Shown here: piece by piece, positions 48,548 to 57,848 of the stretch | Position numbering within the stretch: position 1 is the stretch's first letter | Layout: every line of letters starts with the position of its first letter | Assembly: GCF_001642575.1 (NCBI RefSeq) | Contig: NZ_LXNG01000018.1 | Location: 45,544-109,543, forward strand | Source of the DNA: Xanthomonas floridensis | Lineage (GTDB): Bacteria > Pseudomonadota > Gammaproteobacteria > Xanthomonadales > Xanthomonadaceae | Reading direction: 5' to 3' | Length of the DNA: 64,000 bases | Notes under the pieces: model-generated | The model's database searches: none | What the model saw: only the letters and a program-made list of their open reading frames with translations | Told to the model about the DNA's origin: nothing | Program-made: the position numbers and the translations under genes

Positions 48548-49189
48548 ATGCGGATGAACGAACCGGTCGACCCACAGCCTGCCCCTACCTTCCTGCCGAT
48601 GTCACGGCGTTTCCGCGGCTATCTGCCGGTGGTGGTCGATGTGGAGACCGGCGGCTTCGACTGGAACAGGCATGCGCTGCTGGAGATCGCCTGCGTGCCG
48701 ATCGAGATGGATGACCAGGGGCGATTCTTCCCCGGTCAGACCGCCAGCGCGCATCTGGTGCCGGCCCCCGGACTGGAGATCGACCCGAAGTCGCTGGAGA
48801 TCACCGGCATCGTGCTCGATCACCCGTTTCGCTTCGCCAAGCAGGAGAAGGACGCGCTGGACCACGTGTTCGCGCCCGTGCGCGCGGCGGTGAAGAAATA
48901 CGGCTGCCAACGCGCGATCCTGGTGGGCCACAACGCGCATTTCGATCTGAACTTCCTCAACGCGGCAGTCGCACGCGTGGGACACAAGCGCAACCCATTC
49001 CACCCCTTCAGCGTGTTCGATACGGTCACCCTGGCTGGCGTCGCCTACGGGCAGACGGTGCTGGCGCGCGCCGCGCAGGCCGCCGGCCTGGATTGGAACA
49101 CGGCAGACGCGCACAGCGCGGTCTACGACACCGAGCAGACCGCACGGCTGTTCTGCACGATCGCCAATGCCTGGCCGGGGCCGGTTTAG
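48548..49189 (+). CDS. rnt: Ribonuclease T
   Basis: 213 aa; ATG 48548 or 48554. A DEDDh exoribonuclease with Exo [12 protein letters not shown] (Asp31, Glu33), Exo [16 protein letters not shown] and Exo [18 protein letters not shown]. The basic RNA-binding patches are in the usual places. It trims the 3' CCA end of tRNA and matures 5S and 23S rRNA. Stand-alone gene; the coding sequence is followed after 2 bp by a heptamer repeat. Confidence 0.96.
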   Translation: MRMNEPVDPQPAPTFLPMSRRFRGYLPVVVDVETGGFDWNRHALLEIACVPIEMDDQGRFFPGQTASAHLVPAPGLEIDPKSLEITGIVLDHPFRFAKQEKDALDHVFAPVRAAVKKYGCQRAILVGHNAHFDLNFLNAAVARVGHKRNPFHPFSVFDTVTLAGVAYGQTVLARAAQAAGLDWNTADAHSAVYDTEQTARLFCTIANAWPGPV

Positions 49190-49191
49190 AT

Positions 49192-49219
49192 GGGAATTGG
49201 GAATTGGGAATTGGGAATG
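49192..49219. repeat. Heptamer (GGGAATT) repeat
   Basis: GGGAATT x3 and GGGAATG stand directly behind the rnt stop codon. A reverse-oriented remnant (ATTCCC-type) lies at about 49397-49426, next to the diguanylate cyclase stop. The pair flanks a 176-bp gene-free stretch. Confidence 0.75.
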
Positions 49220-49428
49220 GCAAGAGCGTGCAGCTGGCTGCTGCACGCTTGTCCTCAGGCTGGCATAGCAAATGCCTGGCGCAAGGCCTCGCGTGGGCGT
49301 AAGGCCTTGCCCTGGCGATCGGATAAGGCACATCATCGTTGCAAGGCGTAATCGTTCCTCCCGAACGGTAAAAACGCCGACGGCGCCCGCTTTACGATTC
49401 CCGACTCTCCATTCCCTATTCCCCGCCC

Positions 49429-52400
49429 CTAAGCCGCGCTGATCCGGTCGCGCCCCGCGCTCTTGGCCTCGTACAACGCGTGATCGGCGCGCTGCATCAG
49501 CGATGAGCCGGTGTCGTCGTCGCGCAGTTCGGCGATGCCGGCACTGAAGGTCACCTGCAGGCCTTCCACGCCACCCCAGTCGTTTCGCGCGTGGAAAAGC
49601 GCACGAATGCGCAGGCACAGCGCCCGTGCGTCGGCCAGGGTGGTATCTGCCAGCAGCAGGGCGAACTCTTCGCCGCCCAGGCGGGCCGGTAGATCCGAGG
49701 CGCGGGCGGCCGCGGTGAGCAGCGCGCCCACCTCGTGCAGCACCGCATCGCCGCTGGCATGCGAATAGCGGTCGTTGATGCGCTTGAAGTGGTCGATGTC
49801 CAGGATCGCCAGCACCAGCGGCCGGCCGCTGCGGCGGGCGCGGCTGAGATCGCGCGCCAGTGCTTCATCGAAATGGCGGCGGTTTGGCAACCCGGTCAGT
49901 GCGTCCTCGTGTGCCTGGCGTTCGAACACATCGGACTTGATGCGCAGCCGGGTCAGCAATTCGCTCTTTTCCTGATTGGCCTGCAGCAGGCGTTGCGCCT
50001 GCAGCTGCAGGTCCTGCGTGCGCTTGCGGACCAGCTCGGCCAGGCGGTCGTTATGGGTCTTGTAGCGATGCAGCAGCACCCGATACAGCAGGGCGAGCGC
50101 AAACAGCGCGCCCAGCACGGCGGCAAACCGTACGTCCTGGCGCTGCCACCACAGCGGCAGCACGTCGAAGGTCCAGCGCGCTTCCTGCCGGCTCCATGCA
50201 CCGCCCGGGTGGCGTGCGGTCACCCGCAAGGTGTAATGCCCCGGCGGCAGGCCGATGAATTCCACGCTGCGCTGACGGCCGCGATCGATCCACGCGTTGT
50301 CCAGCCCATCCAGGCGGGTGCGGTACTCGATGCGCTCGGACAGCAGAAAACTCATGCCCGCATACGAGATGTTGAGCCGGTCGCCACCGGGCAACTGCGC
50401 CTGCTGCCGCCAGGCCAGCGGGCGGCCATCCTGCTGCACGCTTTCGATCACTGCCGGCGGTGGGCGCCGTTCGCGAAACCGCTGCAGCCGCGCGGGATCG
50501 ACCATGCTCACGCCACCGGCCGTGACCACCCACACCGACCCGTCCGCACGCTCGATCATGCTTGGACCGGAACTGCCGTTGGCCTGCGCATTGCCCATGC
50601 CGTCGATCTCGCCATAGCGCTCGATGGCAAGCGTGTCGCGTCCGTCGGCAACCGCATTGAGCGCGGCGAACTCGGTGCGCAGCACGCCCCGGTTACTGCT
50701 GATCCAGGCATTGCCCAGGCGGTCGTCGATGAGCTGGAACACCGTGTCCACCGGCATGCCCTGCTCCAGGCCCACGCGCGCCAGCGTGCCGCCACGCACC
50801 CGGTACAGGCCGCGATCGGTGGAGATCCAGACCACGTCGCCGACCGCCTGGAAACCGAACACGCTGCGCGCGCCGCCGAGGCGTTCCAGCTCCAGTTGCT
50901 GCAACCTGCCATCGCGCAACACCGCCGCCCCGTCGACCGAGCCGATCCACAACGCACCATCGACACTGGCCAGCGCGGTGATCACGCCATCGGGCATGCC
51001 GGCGATCGCCAGCGGCATGCGCTTACCATCCACCAGCTTCACCACGCCGCGCTGGGTGGCCAGCCACACTGCTTCCTGCGCGTCGATTGCAATGGCACGG
51101 ATATGGCCATTGGGAATGCCTTGCGCCTCACCGAAGTGCTGCAGCAGTTGTCCATTACGCAGCACGAAGACGCCGTCGGCGTAGGTGCCCACCCACAGAT
51201 CGCCGCGCCGATCCAGCGCCAGGCTGAGTACCGACAGCCGGCGCCCCGATGGCGTGGCCACCGGTACCTGGACGATCCGGCCATCCGGCAACATGCGGTC
51301 CAGGCCCGCGGTACCGGCGATCCACAGACTGCCATCGCGGTCTTCCAGCACTGCGCGGGCGTAGTCACCGCTCAGGCCGTCGCGCTGGCTGTAGCTGCTG
51401 AACAAGGTCTCGCGCAGCCGGAACAGGCCACCGTTGGCGCCCACCCAGATGCTGCCTTCGGCATCCTCGCGCAGGCTGACGATGCGTCCGGTGGGCAGGC
51501 TGCGGCCAGCAGGCAGATACTCCACGCCATGGCTGCCGATGCGCAGCAGACCCTGGTTTTCGCTGCCCAGCCACAGATCGCCATTGCGATCCTGCAGCAT
51601 CGCGGTGAAGTGGCCCTGCCCCGGCACCCGATGCACCAATTCGGCGTGTTCATCGTGCAACCGGTACAACCCCTCGCCCGCCACCACCCACACCGTGCCG
51701 TCCGGGGCGCGGTACGGCCACGCCAGACCGGGCGGCAAGCCGAATGCCGCCGGCGCGCGGTGCATGCGTCCGTCCGGCTCGCGATAGATCAGCCCGTCCA
51801 GCGTGCCGATCAGCAGCCGGCGACGGTCGTCGAACAGCATGCGCGGAAAGCTGCTCTGCAGCGGCACGCCATCGCGCGGCGGAAAATAGTCAAAGCGCCC
51901 ATCCGGCCACAGGCAGCCCAGCCCATGCCCCTCAAACAGCAGCCACATGCGGCCTTCAGCATCCATGGTCATCGCGTGGATCAGCGCCTGCGGCCACTGC
52001 CCGCTACGCTGCCAGTGCCGCCATTGCCCATCGGCGCTCCGGCGCACCAGATTGCCGCGCGCATCGCTGAGCCATAGCGCGCCATCGCGATCCACGTACA
52101 GTGCGCCCACGCCGTTGTCGGGCAGTCCGGGCCGGGTGCTGCGATCAATGACGGCAAATTCCAGGCCGTTGTAGCGCACCAGCCCTTCCCAGGTGGCGAA
52201 CCACAGCGCGCCGTCGGGCGTCTGGGCGATATCGCGCAGCGAGTTGTGCGGCAGGCCGTTGCGCGAACTCCAGCTGTCGATGGCGTAATCGCGCAGTGGC
52301 GCAGTGCCGACCGGCGCTGCGGTCGCCGCAAGCGAGCACAGCATCAGCAACACGCACACACCGACACCGAGCCAGCGCCGCCACTGCCTATGCCGTCGTG

Positions 52401-52461
52401 CCGACGCCTGGCCGGCGCCCCCATTCTCGCCCCTACCGCAGGCGCCCACCCCAAGTTTCAT
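49429..52461 (-). CDS. Membrane-bound diguanylate cyclase with beta-propeller sensor
   Basis: 1010 aa from ATG 52461. A basic N-terminus and a signal/anchor helix (VGVCVLLMLCSLAATAA) are followed by about 14 ligand-binding propeller repeats (each W-x-G/A-T/S with LW motifs), a Y_Y_Y domain (LNISYAGMSFLLSERIEYRTRL) and one membrane helix near 775. A short coiled coil leads to the GGDEF domain. The active site reads GGEEF (near 930) with an RxxD inhibitory site (RASD) exactly five residues before it. It should make c-di-GMP in response to a periplasmic ligand. Confidence 0.92.
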   Translation of the reverse strand: MKLGVGACGRGENGGAGQASARRHRQWRRWLGVGVCVLLMLCSLAATAAPVGTAPLRDYAIDSWSSRNGLPHNSLRDIAQTPDGALWFATWEGLVRYNGLEFAVIDRSTRPGLPDNGVGALYVDRDGALWLSDARGNLVRRSADGQWRHWQRSGQWPQALIHAMTMDAEGRMWLLFEGHGLGCLWPDGRFDYFPPRDGVPLQSSFPRMLFDDRRRLLIGTLDGLIYREPDGRMHRAPAAFGLPPGLAWPYRAPDGTVWVVAGEGLYRLHDEHAELVHRVPGQGHFTAMLQDRNGDLWLGSENQGLLRIGSHGVEYLPAGRSLPTGRIVSLREDAEGSIWVGANGGLFRLRETLFSSYSQRDGLSGDYARAVLEDRDGSLWIAGTAGLDRMLPDGRIVQVPVATPSGRRLSVLSLALDRRGDLWVGTYADGVFVLRNGQLLQHFGEAQGIPNGHIRAIAIDAQEAVWLATQRGVVKLVDGKRMPLAIAGMPDGVITALASVDGALWIGSVDGAAVLRDGRLQQLELERLGGARSVFGFQAVGDVVWISTDRGLYRVRGGTLARVGLEQGMPVDTVFQLIDDRLGNAWISSNRGVLRTEFAALNAVADGRDTLAIERYGEIDGMGNAQANGSSGPSMIERADGSVWVVTAGGVSMVDPARLQRFRERRPPPAVIESVQQDGRPLAWRQQAQLPGGDRLNISYAGMSFLLSERIEYRTRLDGLDNAWIDRGRQRSVEFIGLPPGHYTLRVTARHPGGAWSRQEARWTFDVLPLWWQRQDVRFAAVLGALFALALLYRVLLHRYKTHNDRLAELVRKRTQDLQLQAQRLLQANQEKSELLTRLRIKSDVFERQAHEDALTGLPNRRHFDEALARDLSRARRSGRPLVLAILDIDHFKRINDRYSHASGDAVLHEVGALLTAAARASDLPARLGGEEFALLLADTTLADARALCLRIRALFHARNDWGGVEGLQVTFSAGIAELRDDDTGSSLMQRADHALYEAKSAGRDRISAA

Positions 52462-52669
52462 CAGACACGACACGCCGTTTGCTGCCGTTATGGTAGGCAA
52501 AAAGCCGCGTGCGCGCTGGCGCGATGACGGCACCGGGCACCGGAAGCGTTGATCCAGCAGCGTTGCACGCGCATCCCGCGTGACCGCATCAGCCGGATCC
52601 AGGCGACGATCTGCGCAGATTCGATTGTCACGCACGCACGTGGGCGGCACGCACCCGGCAGCCGGAGAG

Positions 52670-52790
52670 CGCCACCCAGAACGGAGCGAGCGCTCGTCAG
52701 GTGGGTGCGGACGGCGTGGAGGAACCGGAGCGGTACATGCCGCACCCAGCACCGGCTGCGCCCACCTGGTGGTGAGCGCACCAGGTTTGT
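52670..52790 (+). repeat. Dispersed ~120-bp structured element, copy 3
   Basis: It matches copies at 23478 and 27820: GCGAGC-n-CGTCAGGT at 52686, GACGGCGTGGAGGAACCGG, GGTACATGCCG, and the terminal stem GCGCCCACC/GGTGAGCGC followed by GGTTTG. It lies 44 bp after the rlmB stop. The rest of the 372-bp spacer holds no gene. Confidence 0.75.
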
Positions 52791-52833
52791 TCGCTGCTTT
52801 CAGCGCTTCACCCGCGGTGCGAACCCTGGAAGG

Positions 52834-53583
52834 TCACTTGCCCAGGCGCTGGCGCACGACCTCGAACAGGGTCACGCCAGTGGCCACCGACACATTGAGG
52901 CTTTCGATATCGCCCGGCATCGGAATCTTGACCAGGCCGTCGCAATGCTCGCGGGTGAGCCGGCGCAGGCCATCGGCCTCGCCCCCGAGCACCAGTCCGA
53001 CATTTCCACGCAGGTCCACGCTGTACAGCGAGGCCTCCGCTTCCCCAGCCAGGCCATACAGCCATACGCCCTGCTTCTGCAGATCGCGCAGGCAGCGCGC
53101 CAGGTTGGTCACCGCCACCACCGGAATGCGGTCCGCGGCACCGGCCGAGGTCTTGCGCACGGTGGCGTTCACCGTGGCCGACTTGTCCTTGGGGATCACC
53201 ACTGCGGTGACGCCCGCCGCTGCCGCGCTACGCAGGCAGGCGCCCAGGTTGTGCGGGTCCTGCACGCCATCGAGCACCAGCACCAGCGCACGCCCTTCGG
53301 CGGCCTCGACCAGCCCTTCCAGCTCGTTTTCGGCCCATAGCCGCGCCGCCGCATAGCGTGCGGCCACGCCCTGGTGGCGCACCTGCCCGCCGACGCCGTC
53401 CAGCGCCTGGGTGTTGACCCGGCGCACGTCGATTCCCTTGCGGCGCGCCTGTTCCTCGATCTCGGTCAGGCGCGGGTTCTTGCTACCGGCCTCGATCAGG
53501 ACCTCGCGCACGTTGTCGGCGTCGTTCTCGACGGACGAGGCGACAGCGTTGACGCCGACGATCCACTGGTTCTGCTTGCTCAT
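52834..53583 (-). CDS. rlmB: 23S rRNA Gm2251 2'-O-methyltransferase
   Basis: 249 aa. SpoU-family trefoil-knot methyltransferase. The N-terminal L30e-like domain starts WIVGVNAVASSV. SpoU motif 1 is LVLDGVQDPHNLGACLRSAAAAG, motif 2 is LVLGGEADGLRR, and motif 3 is KIPMPGDIESLNVSVATGVTLFE. It methylates G2251 of 23S rRNA in the P loop. rnr lies upstream on the same strand, as in many gammaproteobacteria, but here a GFA gene is inserted between them. Confidence 0.95.
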   Translation of the reverse strand: MSKQNQWIVGVNAVASSVENDADNVREVLIEAGSKNPRLTEIEEQARRKGIDVRRVNTQALDGVGGQVRHQGVAARYAAARLWAENELEGLVEAAEGRALVLVLDGVQDPHNLGACLRSAAAAGVTAVVIPKDKSATVNATVRKTSAGAADRIPVVAVTNLARCLRDLQKQGVWLYGLAGEAEASLYSVDLRGNVGLVLGGEADGLRRLTREHCDGLVKIPMPGDIESLNVSVATGVTLFEVVRQRLGK

Positions 53584-53910
53584 TGCGTCGGCACTACGAA
53601 AATGGAGGGGGAATGGTAGGGCCTGCGGCCGGTTACGTCACGGCCGGGGCATGGAAACCCCGGATGGCACCGGCGTAACGGTGCGGCGATGACAGCGGGA
53701 CTGCCCGCAGGCATGTGCGGATTTCGCTGACGCGCGCCTGGCTTGAACGCCTGACTGCCTGCCGTACCAATCATCGTGCCGATGGATCGGCCGTCAGACC
53801 GGCCGTGAGGGTGTCCGACTGCGGCGACCCACGGTAGCAAGCGTCCTGACGCCTCGAACCAGACGGCTCAGATGCCCGAATCAGCCGCACCGCAGCGCCC
53901 GGACCTGGCC
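53584..53910. other. Gene-free interval between GFA and rlmB genes
   Basis: No coding frame is convincing. A minor dyad, GGCCGTC-n-GACCGGCC, lies near 53793-53809; without a U-tract it is not called as a terminator. Nothing else stands out. Confidence 0.4.
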
Positions 53911-54384
53911 TCATACCGGCCATTGGTCGGTGTCGTGATCCGGATGCTGCCGCGACACCACGCTGGCCAGGAAGGCCTCCGCAGCGGCATCGTTTTCCGG
54001 TGGACGCGTGGGCAGCTGGGCCAAGTGATCGACGAAGGGGAGCTTGCGATCCAGCCCGTACTGGATATGCGGCGGCAGCTGTTGCGGGGTGTCGAATGCC
54101 CCGGCAGCAATCGCCACGCCGTCGGGCGCTTCATAGGTCAACGGCGTGCCGCAGTCGGCGCAGAAACCACGCTGCACCACCGACGAGGATGCAAAGCGCC
54201 TGGGCATGCCACGGGTCCAGCGAAACTCGGTGCCGCGCACGGACACCAGGGGTGCGTAATACGCACCGAAGGCCTTCTGGCACATCCGGCAGTGGCAGAT
54301 GGAGGCGTCGGTCAGTGCCCCGCGCACATGAAAACGCACGGCGCCACACTGGCAACCGCCGCTGTATTCGTTCGTTGCGTCCAT
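53911..54384 (-). CDS. GFA-family (Mss4-fold) zinc protein
   Basis: 157 aa from ATG 54384 with GGAGAGG upstream. Zinc-site cysteines are Cys11 and Cys13 (CQC), Cys30, Cys32 and Cys35 (CHCRMC), and Cys75 and Cys78 (CADC). The family includes a former glutathione-formaldehyde enzyme, but most members have no proven activity. It lies between rnr and rlmB on the same strand; the ATG is 130 bp after the rnr stop. It is an apparent insertion into a common gene pair. Confidence 0.9.
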   Translation of the reverse strand: MDATNEYSGGCQCGAVRFHVRGALTDASICHCRMCQKAFGAYYAPLVSVRGTEFRWTRGMPRRFASSSVVQRGFCADCGTPLTYEAPDGVAIAAGAFDTPQQLPPHIQYGLDRKLPFVDHLAQLPTRPPENDAAAEAFLASVVSRQHPDHDTDQWPV

Positions 54385-54514
54385 TGCCCTCTCCACACGC
54401 CAGTCTGCCGGGATCGCCGCTGCGGACATGGAGCATCCCTGGCGGCACCACACTACGCCTGCCGATCCAACGGGTTGCCGGCGGCACGGGGCCACCGGCA
54501 ACGTCCTGCTCACA

Positions 54515-57031
54515 TCAGTGCGACTTCTTCTTGCGCTTGGCGGGCTTTTCCCGCGGCGGCAATGGTGCCTCGCCGGGGTCGCGCTCTTCGGCCAGGCGGA
54601 AATCGATCTTGCGCTCTTCCATGCTGGCCTTGAGCACCAGCACGCGCACCGGGTCGCCCAGACGGAACTCGCGGCCACGGCGCTCGCCGCTCAGCGTCTT
54701 GCGAATCGGGTCGAACTGGTAATAGTCCTGCGGCAACTGGGTGACATGCACCAGGCCGTTGACCTTGGATTCGTTCAATTCCACGAACAGGCCGAAGCCG
54801 GTCACACCGCTGATCACGCCATCGAACTGGCCACCGACATGCTTTTCCATCCAGGCGGCGCGATAACGCTCGTCGACTTCACGTTCGGCTTCATCGGCAC
54901 GCCGGCCACGCTCGGAGCATTGCAGCGCCAGTGCCGCCATCTGCCGCGGCGTGTAGATGAATTTTTCCGGGCTGGCGCCAGTCAGCGCGTGCTTGATCGC
55001 GCGGTGCACCAGCAGGTCCGGATACCGGCGGATCGGTGAGGTGAAGTGCGCATACGCCTCCAGCGCCAGGCCGAAGTGACCGTTGTTGTCGGGCGAATAC
55101 ACCGCCAGGCTCTGGCTACGCAGCAGCACCGATTCCAGCAACGCCGCATCCGGGCGCGCACGCACCTTTTTCAGCAGCTTGGTGTAATCGCCCGGGCGCA
55201 CCTTGCTCCAGGCCGGCAGGCTGAGCTGGAACTCCTTGAGGAACTCCAGCAGGTCTTCGTACTTGCTCTCCGGCGGGCGCTCGTGCACGCGGTACGGTGC
55301 AGGCACATGCACGCTCAGCAGATAGCGCGCGGCCTCGACGTTGGCGGCGATCATGCATTCTTCGATCAGCTTGTGCGCATCGTTGCGCACCAGCATGCCG
55401 GCCTGGGTGACCTCGCCGGCGTTGTCGAGCACGAAGCGCACTTCGGAGGTTTCGAACTCGATCGCGCCGCGGTGCGTGCGCGCCTTCGACAGCAGGTGAT
55501 ACAGCTGATGCAGACGCTGCACCTGCGGCAACAACGGGCCGATGAAGGCCTTGGTGTCGGCATCGTCCTCGCCCACGGCCTTCCAGACCTGGTTGTAGGT
55601 CAGGCGTGCATGCGAGTTCATCACCGCTTCGTAGAAGCGCGAGCCGGTCACTTCGCCGTCGCGTCCCACCTGCATGTCGCAGACGAAACACATGCGGTCG
55701 ACCTTGGGCATCAGCGAGCAGATGCCGTTGGACAAGGTCTCCGGCAGCATCGGCACCACGAACCCGGGGAAATACACCGAGGTGGCACGCTTTTGCGCTT
55801 CGTCGTCCAGCGGCGTGCCGGGACGGACATAGTTAGACACGTCGGCGATCGCCACCACCAGGCGGAAACCGTCGGCATTGGGTTCGCAGTACACCGCGTC
55901 GTCGAAATCCTTGGCGTCTTCGCCATCGATGGTGACCAGCGGCATCTGCCGCAGATCCACGCGTCCACCGATCATCTGCGGTTCGACCACCAACGGCACC
56001 GCAGCGGCTTCGTCCAGCACTTGCTGCGGAAATTCGTGCGGCAGTTCGTGGCCATGGATGGCCATTTCCACCACCAGCGACGGCGTCAGCTTGTCGCCCA
56101 GCACCGCGATGATCTTGCCGATCGCCGGGCGGCGCGCATCCGGCGGCGCGATCAGTTCGCACACCACCAGCTGGCCTTCGCGGGCCTCGCCGATACCGTC
56201 CGGCGCAATCTGCACATTGCGTTGCACGCGCTTGTCGTCCGGGTCGACATAGGCCACGCCGTGCTCGTAGAAGAACCGCCCGAGCATGCGCGACATGCGC
56301 CGTTCCAGTACGCGCGCAATGGCGCCTTCGCGGCGGCCGCGGCGGTCGATGCCGGTGACGTTGGCCAGCGCACGGTCGCCGTGCATCACCTTGCGCATTT
56401 CGAACGGCGGCAGGAACAGGTCGTCGCCACCTTCGTCCGGCTTGAGGAAACCGAAGCCCTCGGGGTTGGCGATCACCACGCCGGCGATCAGGCTGGTCTG
56501 CTGCACCGGGGCGTAGCCGCCACGACGGTTCTGTACCAGTTGCGCTTCGCGCACCATCGCAGCCAGGCGCTTGCCCAGCGCATCGATGCGGTCGCTCAGG
56601 CCAAGCTGCTCGGCGATCTCTTCGGCGGTCTGCGGGCCGTCGCAGGCCTCCAGCAGCTGCAAGATGGCCTCACGGCTGGCGATCGGCTCGGCATAGCGCA
56701 GCGCCTCGCGGTCGGCATGCGGGTCCTTGAAGCCGGCGGCAAGAGCCGGGGCAGCCTCTGCAAAGCGCTCGGGCGGCGGTGCCGGCGGGCCGCTCTTGCG
56801 CGGATGCGGCGCGCGCGGGGCGGCAGGCAGTGGAGCGGAAGGCTGCTCCGGTGCCGCCTTGGCGGCAGCGCGCTTGTTGGCGGACTTGGTCGATGCGCCG
56901 GCGGCGGCGCGGACCAGGAAGTCTGGCATCCACCCTGGCAGTTTCTGCTGTTCGGCGGTGGAGGAGTCGTCCGGGCTGGCGGATTTACGGCGGCTGGGCC
57001 GGGCGGAATCTTGGGGGGTTTTCTTTGTCAT
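54515..57031 (-). CDS. rnr: Ribonuclease R
   Basis: 838 aa from ATG 57031. A basic Ala/Lys/Pro-rich N-terminal extension (about 130 residues) precedes a winged-helix (AILQLLEACDGPQTAEEIAEQL). Cold-shock domains and the RNB nuclease core follow, with the metal-site sequence DGEDAKDFDDAVY and the family stretch YAHFTSPIRRYPDLLVHRAI. An S1 domain (VGGQFDGVISGVTGFGLFVELNE) and a Lys-rich tail end the protein. It degrades structured RNA 3'-5' and helps rRNA quality control. It is divergent from the tRNA-Leu gene. Confidence 0.95.
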   Translation of the reverse strand: MTKKTPQDSARPSRRKSASPDDSSTAEQQKLPGWMPDFLVRAAAGASTKSANKRAAAKAAPEQPSAPLPAAPRAPHPRKSGPPAPPPERFAEAAPALAAGFKDPHADREALRYAEPIASREAILQLLEACDGPQTAEEIAEQLGLSDRIDALGKRLAAMVREAQLVQNRRGGYAPVQQTSLIAGVVIANPEGFGFLKPDEGGDDLFLPPFEMRKVMHGDRALANVTGIDRRGRREGAIARVLERRMSRMLGRFFYEHGVAYVDPDDKRVQRNVQIAPDGIGEAREGQLVVCELIAPPDARRPAIGKIIAVLGDKLTPSLVVEMAIHGHELPHEFPQQVLDEAAAVPLVVEPQMIGGRVDLRQMPLVTIDGEDAKDFDDAVYCEPNADGFRLVVAIADVSNYVRPGTPLDDEAQKRATSVYFPGFVVPMLPETLSNGICSLMPKVDRMCFVCDMQVGRDGEVTGSRFYEAVMNSHARLTYNQVWKAVGEDDADTKAFIGPLLPQVQRLHQLYHLLSKARTHRGAIEFETSEVRFVLDNAGEVTQAGMLVRNDAHKLIEECMIAANVEAARYLLSVHVPAPYRVHERPPESKYEDLLEFLKEFQLSLPAWSKVRPGDYTKLLKKVRARPDAALLESVLLRSQSLAVYSPDNNGHFGLALEAYAHFTSPIRRYPDLLVHRAIKHALTGASPEKFIYTPRQMAALALQCSERGRRADEAEREVDERYRAAWMEKHVGGQFDGVISGVTGFGLFVELNESKVNGLVHVTQLPQDYYQFDPIRKTLSGERRGREFRLGDPVRVLVLKASMEERKIDFRLAEERDPGEAPLPPREKPAKRKKKSH

Positions 57032-57110
57032 TGCCCTAATGGTACCCCCTGCGGTCCTGGCGTGGGCAGCAGGCGGGCCCCGGTGGTCCGCAACAGATGC
57101 GCGAAACCCG

Positions 57111-57139
57111 TTGACAAGGCTGCCAGGAGTCTGCAAAAT
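57111..57139 (+). promoter_or_regulatory. Sigma-70 promoter of tRNA-Leu
   Basis: A perfect -35 TTGACA (57111-57116), a 17-bp spacer and -10 CAAAAT (57134-57139) place transcription start about 57146, just before the tRNA. Confidence 0.75.
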
Positions 57140-57152
57140 TCGCGGCTCACCT

Positions 57153-57239
57153 GCCCAGGTGGCGGAATTGGTAGACGCACTAGCTTCAGGTGCTAGCGGG
57201 GGCAACTTCGTGGAGGTTCGAGTCCTCTTCTGGGCACCA
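57153..57239 (+). tRNA. tRNA-Leu (anticodon CAG)
   Basis: 87 nt, with CCA encoded at 57237-57239. The acceptor stem is GCCCAGG (57153-57159) with TCTGGGC (57229-57235), closing in one G-U. The anticodon arm is CTAGC-TTCAGGT-GCTAG, giving anticodon CAG. A long variable arm follows, typical of leucine tRNAs, and the T arm is GGTTCGAGTCC. It reads CTG codons, by far the commonest Leu codon in these genes. Promoter and terminator flank it, so it is monocistronic. Confidence 0.97.
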
Positions 57240-57246
57240 GTTTAAA

Positions 57247-57272
57247 AAGACCTCCGAGCGATCGGGGGTCTT
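57247..57272 (+). terminator. Terminator of tRNA-Leu
   Basis: An 11-bp stem with one U-G pair (57247-57257 with 57262-57272) closes a GCGA tetraloop, starting 7 nt after CCA. The tail is TTCTGGTTTC, which is a weak U-run. Confidence 0.7.
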
Positions 57273-57848
57273 CTGGTTTCTGGGGTCGGAGTTCCTGCAG
57301 TGCCGCGATCGATCATCGGCCGCAGGGATCGCCAGCCCCTCCGGCGATCATCAGCCCCTGTGATGCCGGTTGCACGCTGCGTGGGAAGACAAGACGCGCA
57401 TGGCACTGCGGCAGGCAGCGTGCTTGGCATCTACGCGATGCACGACACCGCAGCCTGCAACCACGCCTGCAGCCTCACCGCCTCGATCGGCGCGCGCCGG
57501 GCCATGCAACCTCAGCAGCATGACGCTTCGTGTTGAGCGAGACGCCCAGGCAAGCCACAGTGCACTCGCCCGTCATCACGCCTGCCGCGCGTACCAACGA
57601 GCCATCCGCAGGCCTGCCTTGCCATCGCGCTGACTGGCGCTCAGATCACCGTTGCCAAGCGCTTCCACCAGAGGCCTGCACGCCGACGTCGTTGCATCGG
57701 CGCGCCCTGATTTGCAGCGCTACGGGATCTCGACTGCCACAAGCGAGCGCAAGCGACGACATGCAGTGCGCCCACGGCTCGCCAGCACCGGTAGCGCCGC
57801 CATCAGCATTTCGCCGGCCCGCGACAGAGACGGCCCTGCCCCACCGCG
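57273..57848. other. Gene-free interval between tRNA-Leu and the SGNH gene
   Basis: No supported gene. There is no second copy of the tRNA 3' end in the window, so no sign of an element integrated at tRNA-Leu on this side within view. Composition looks like ordinary intergenic DNA. Confidence 0.45.

Noticed and set aside
57153..57848. Integrated element at the tRNA-Leu 3' end
   Set aside because: No duplicate of the tRNA 3' end, no integrase and no foreign-looking genes follow.
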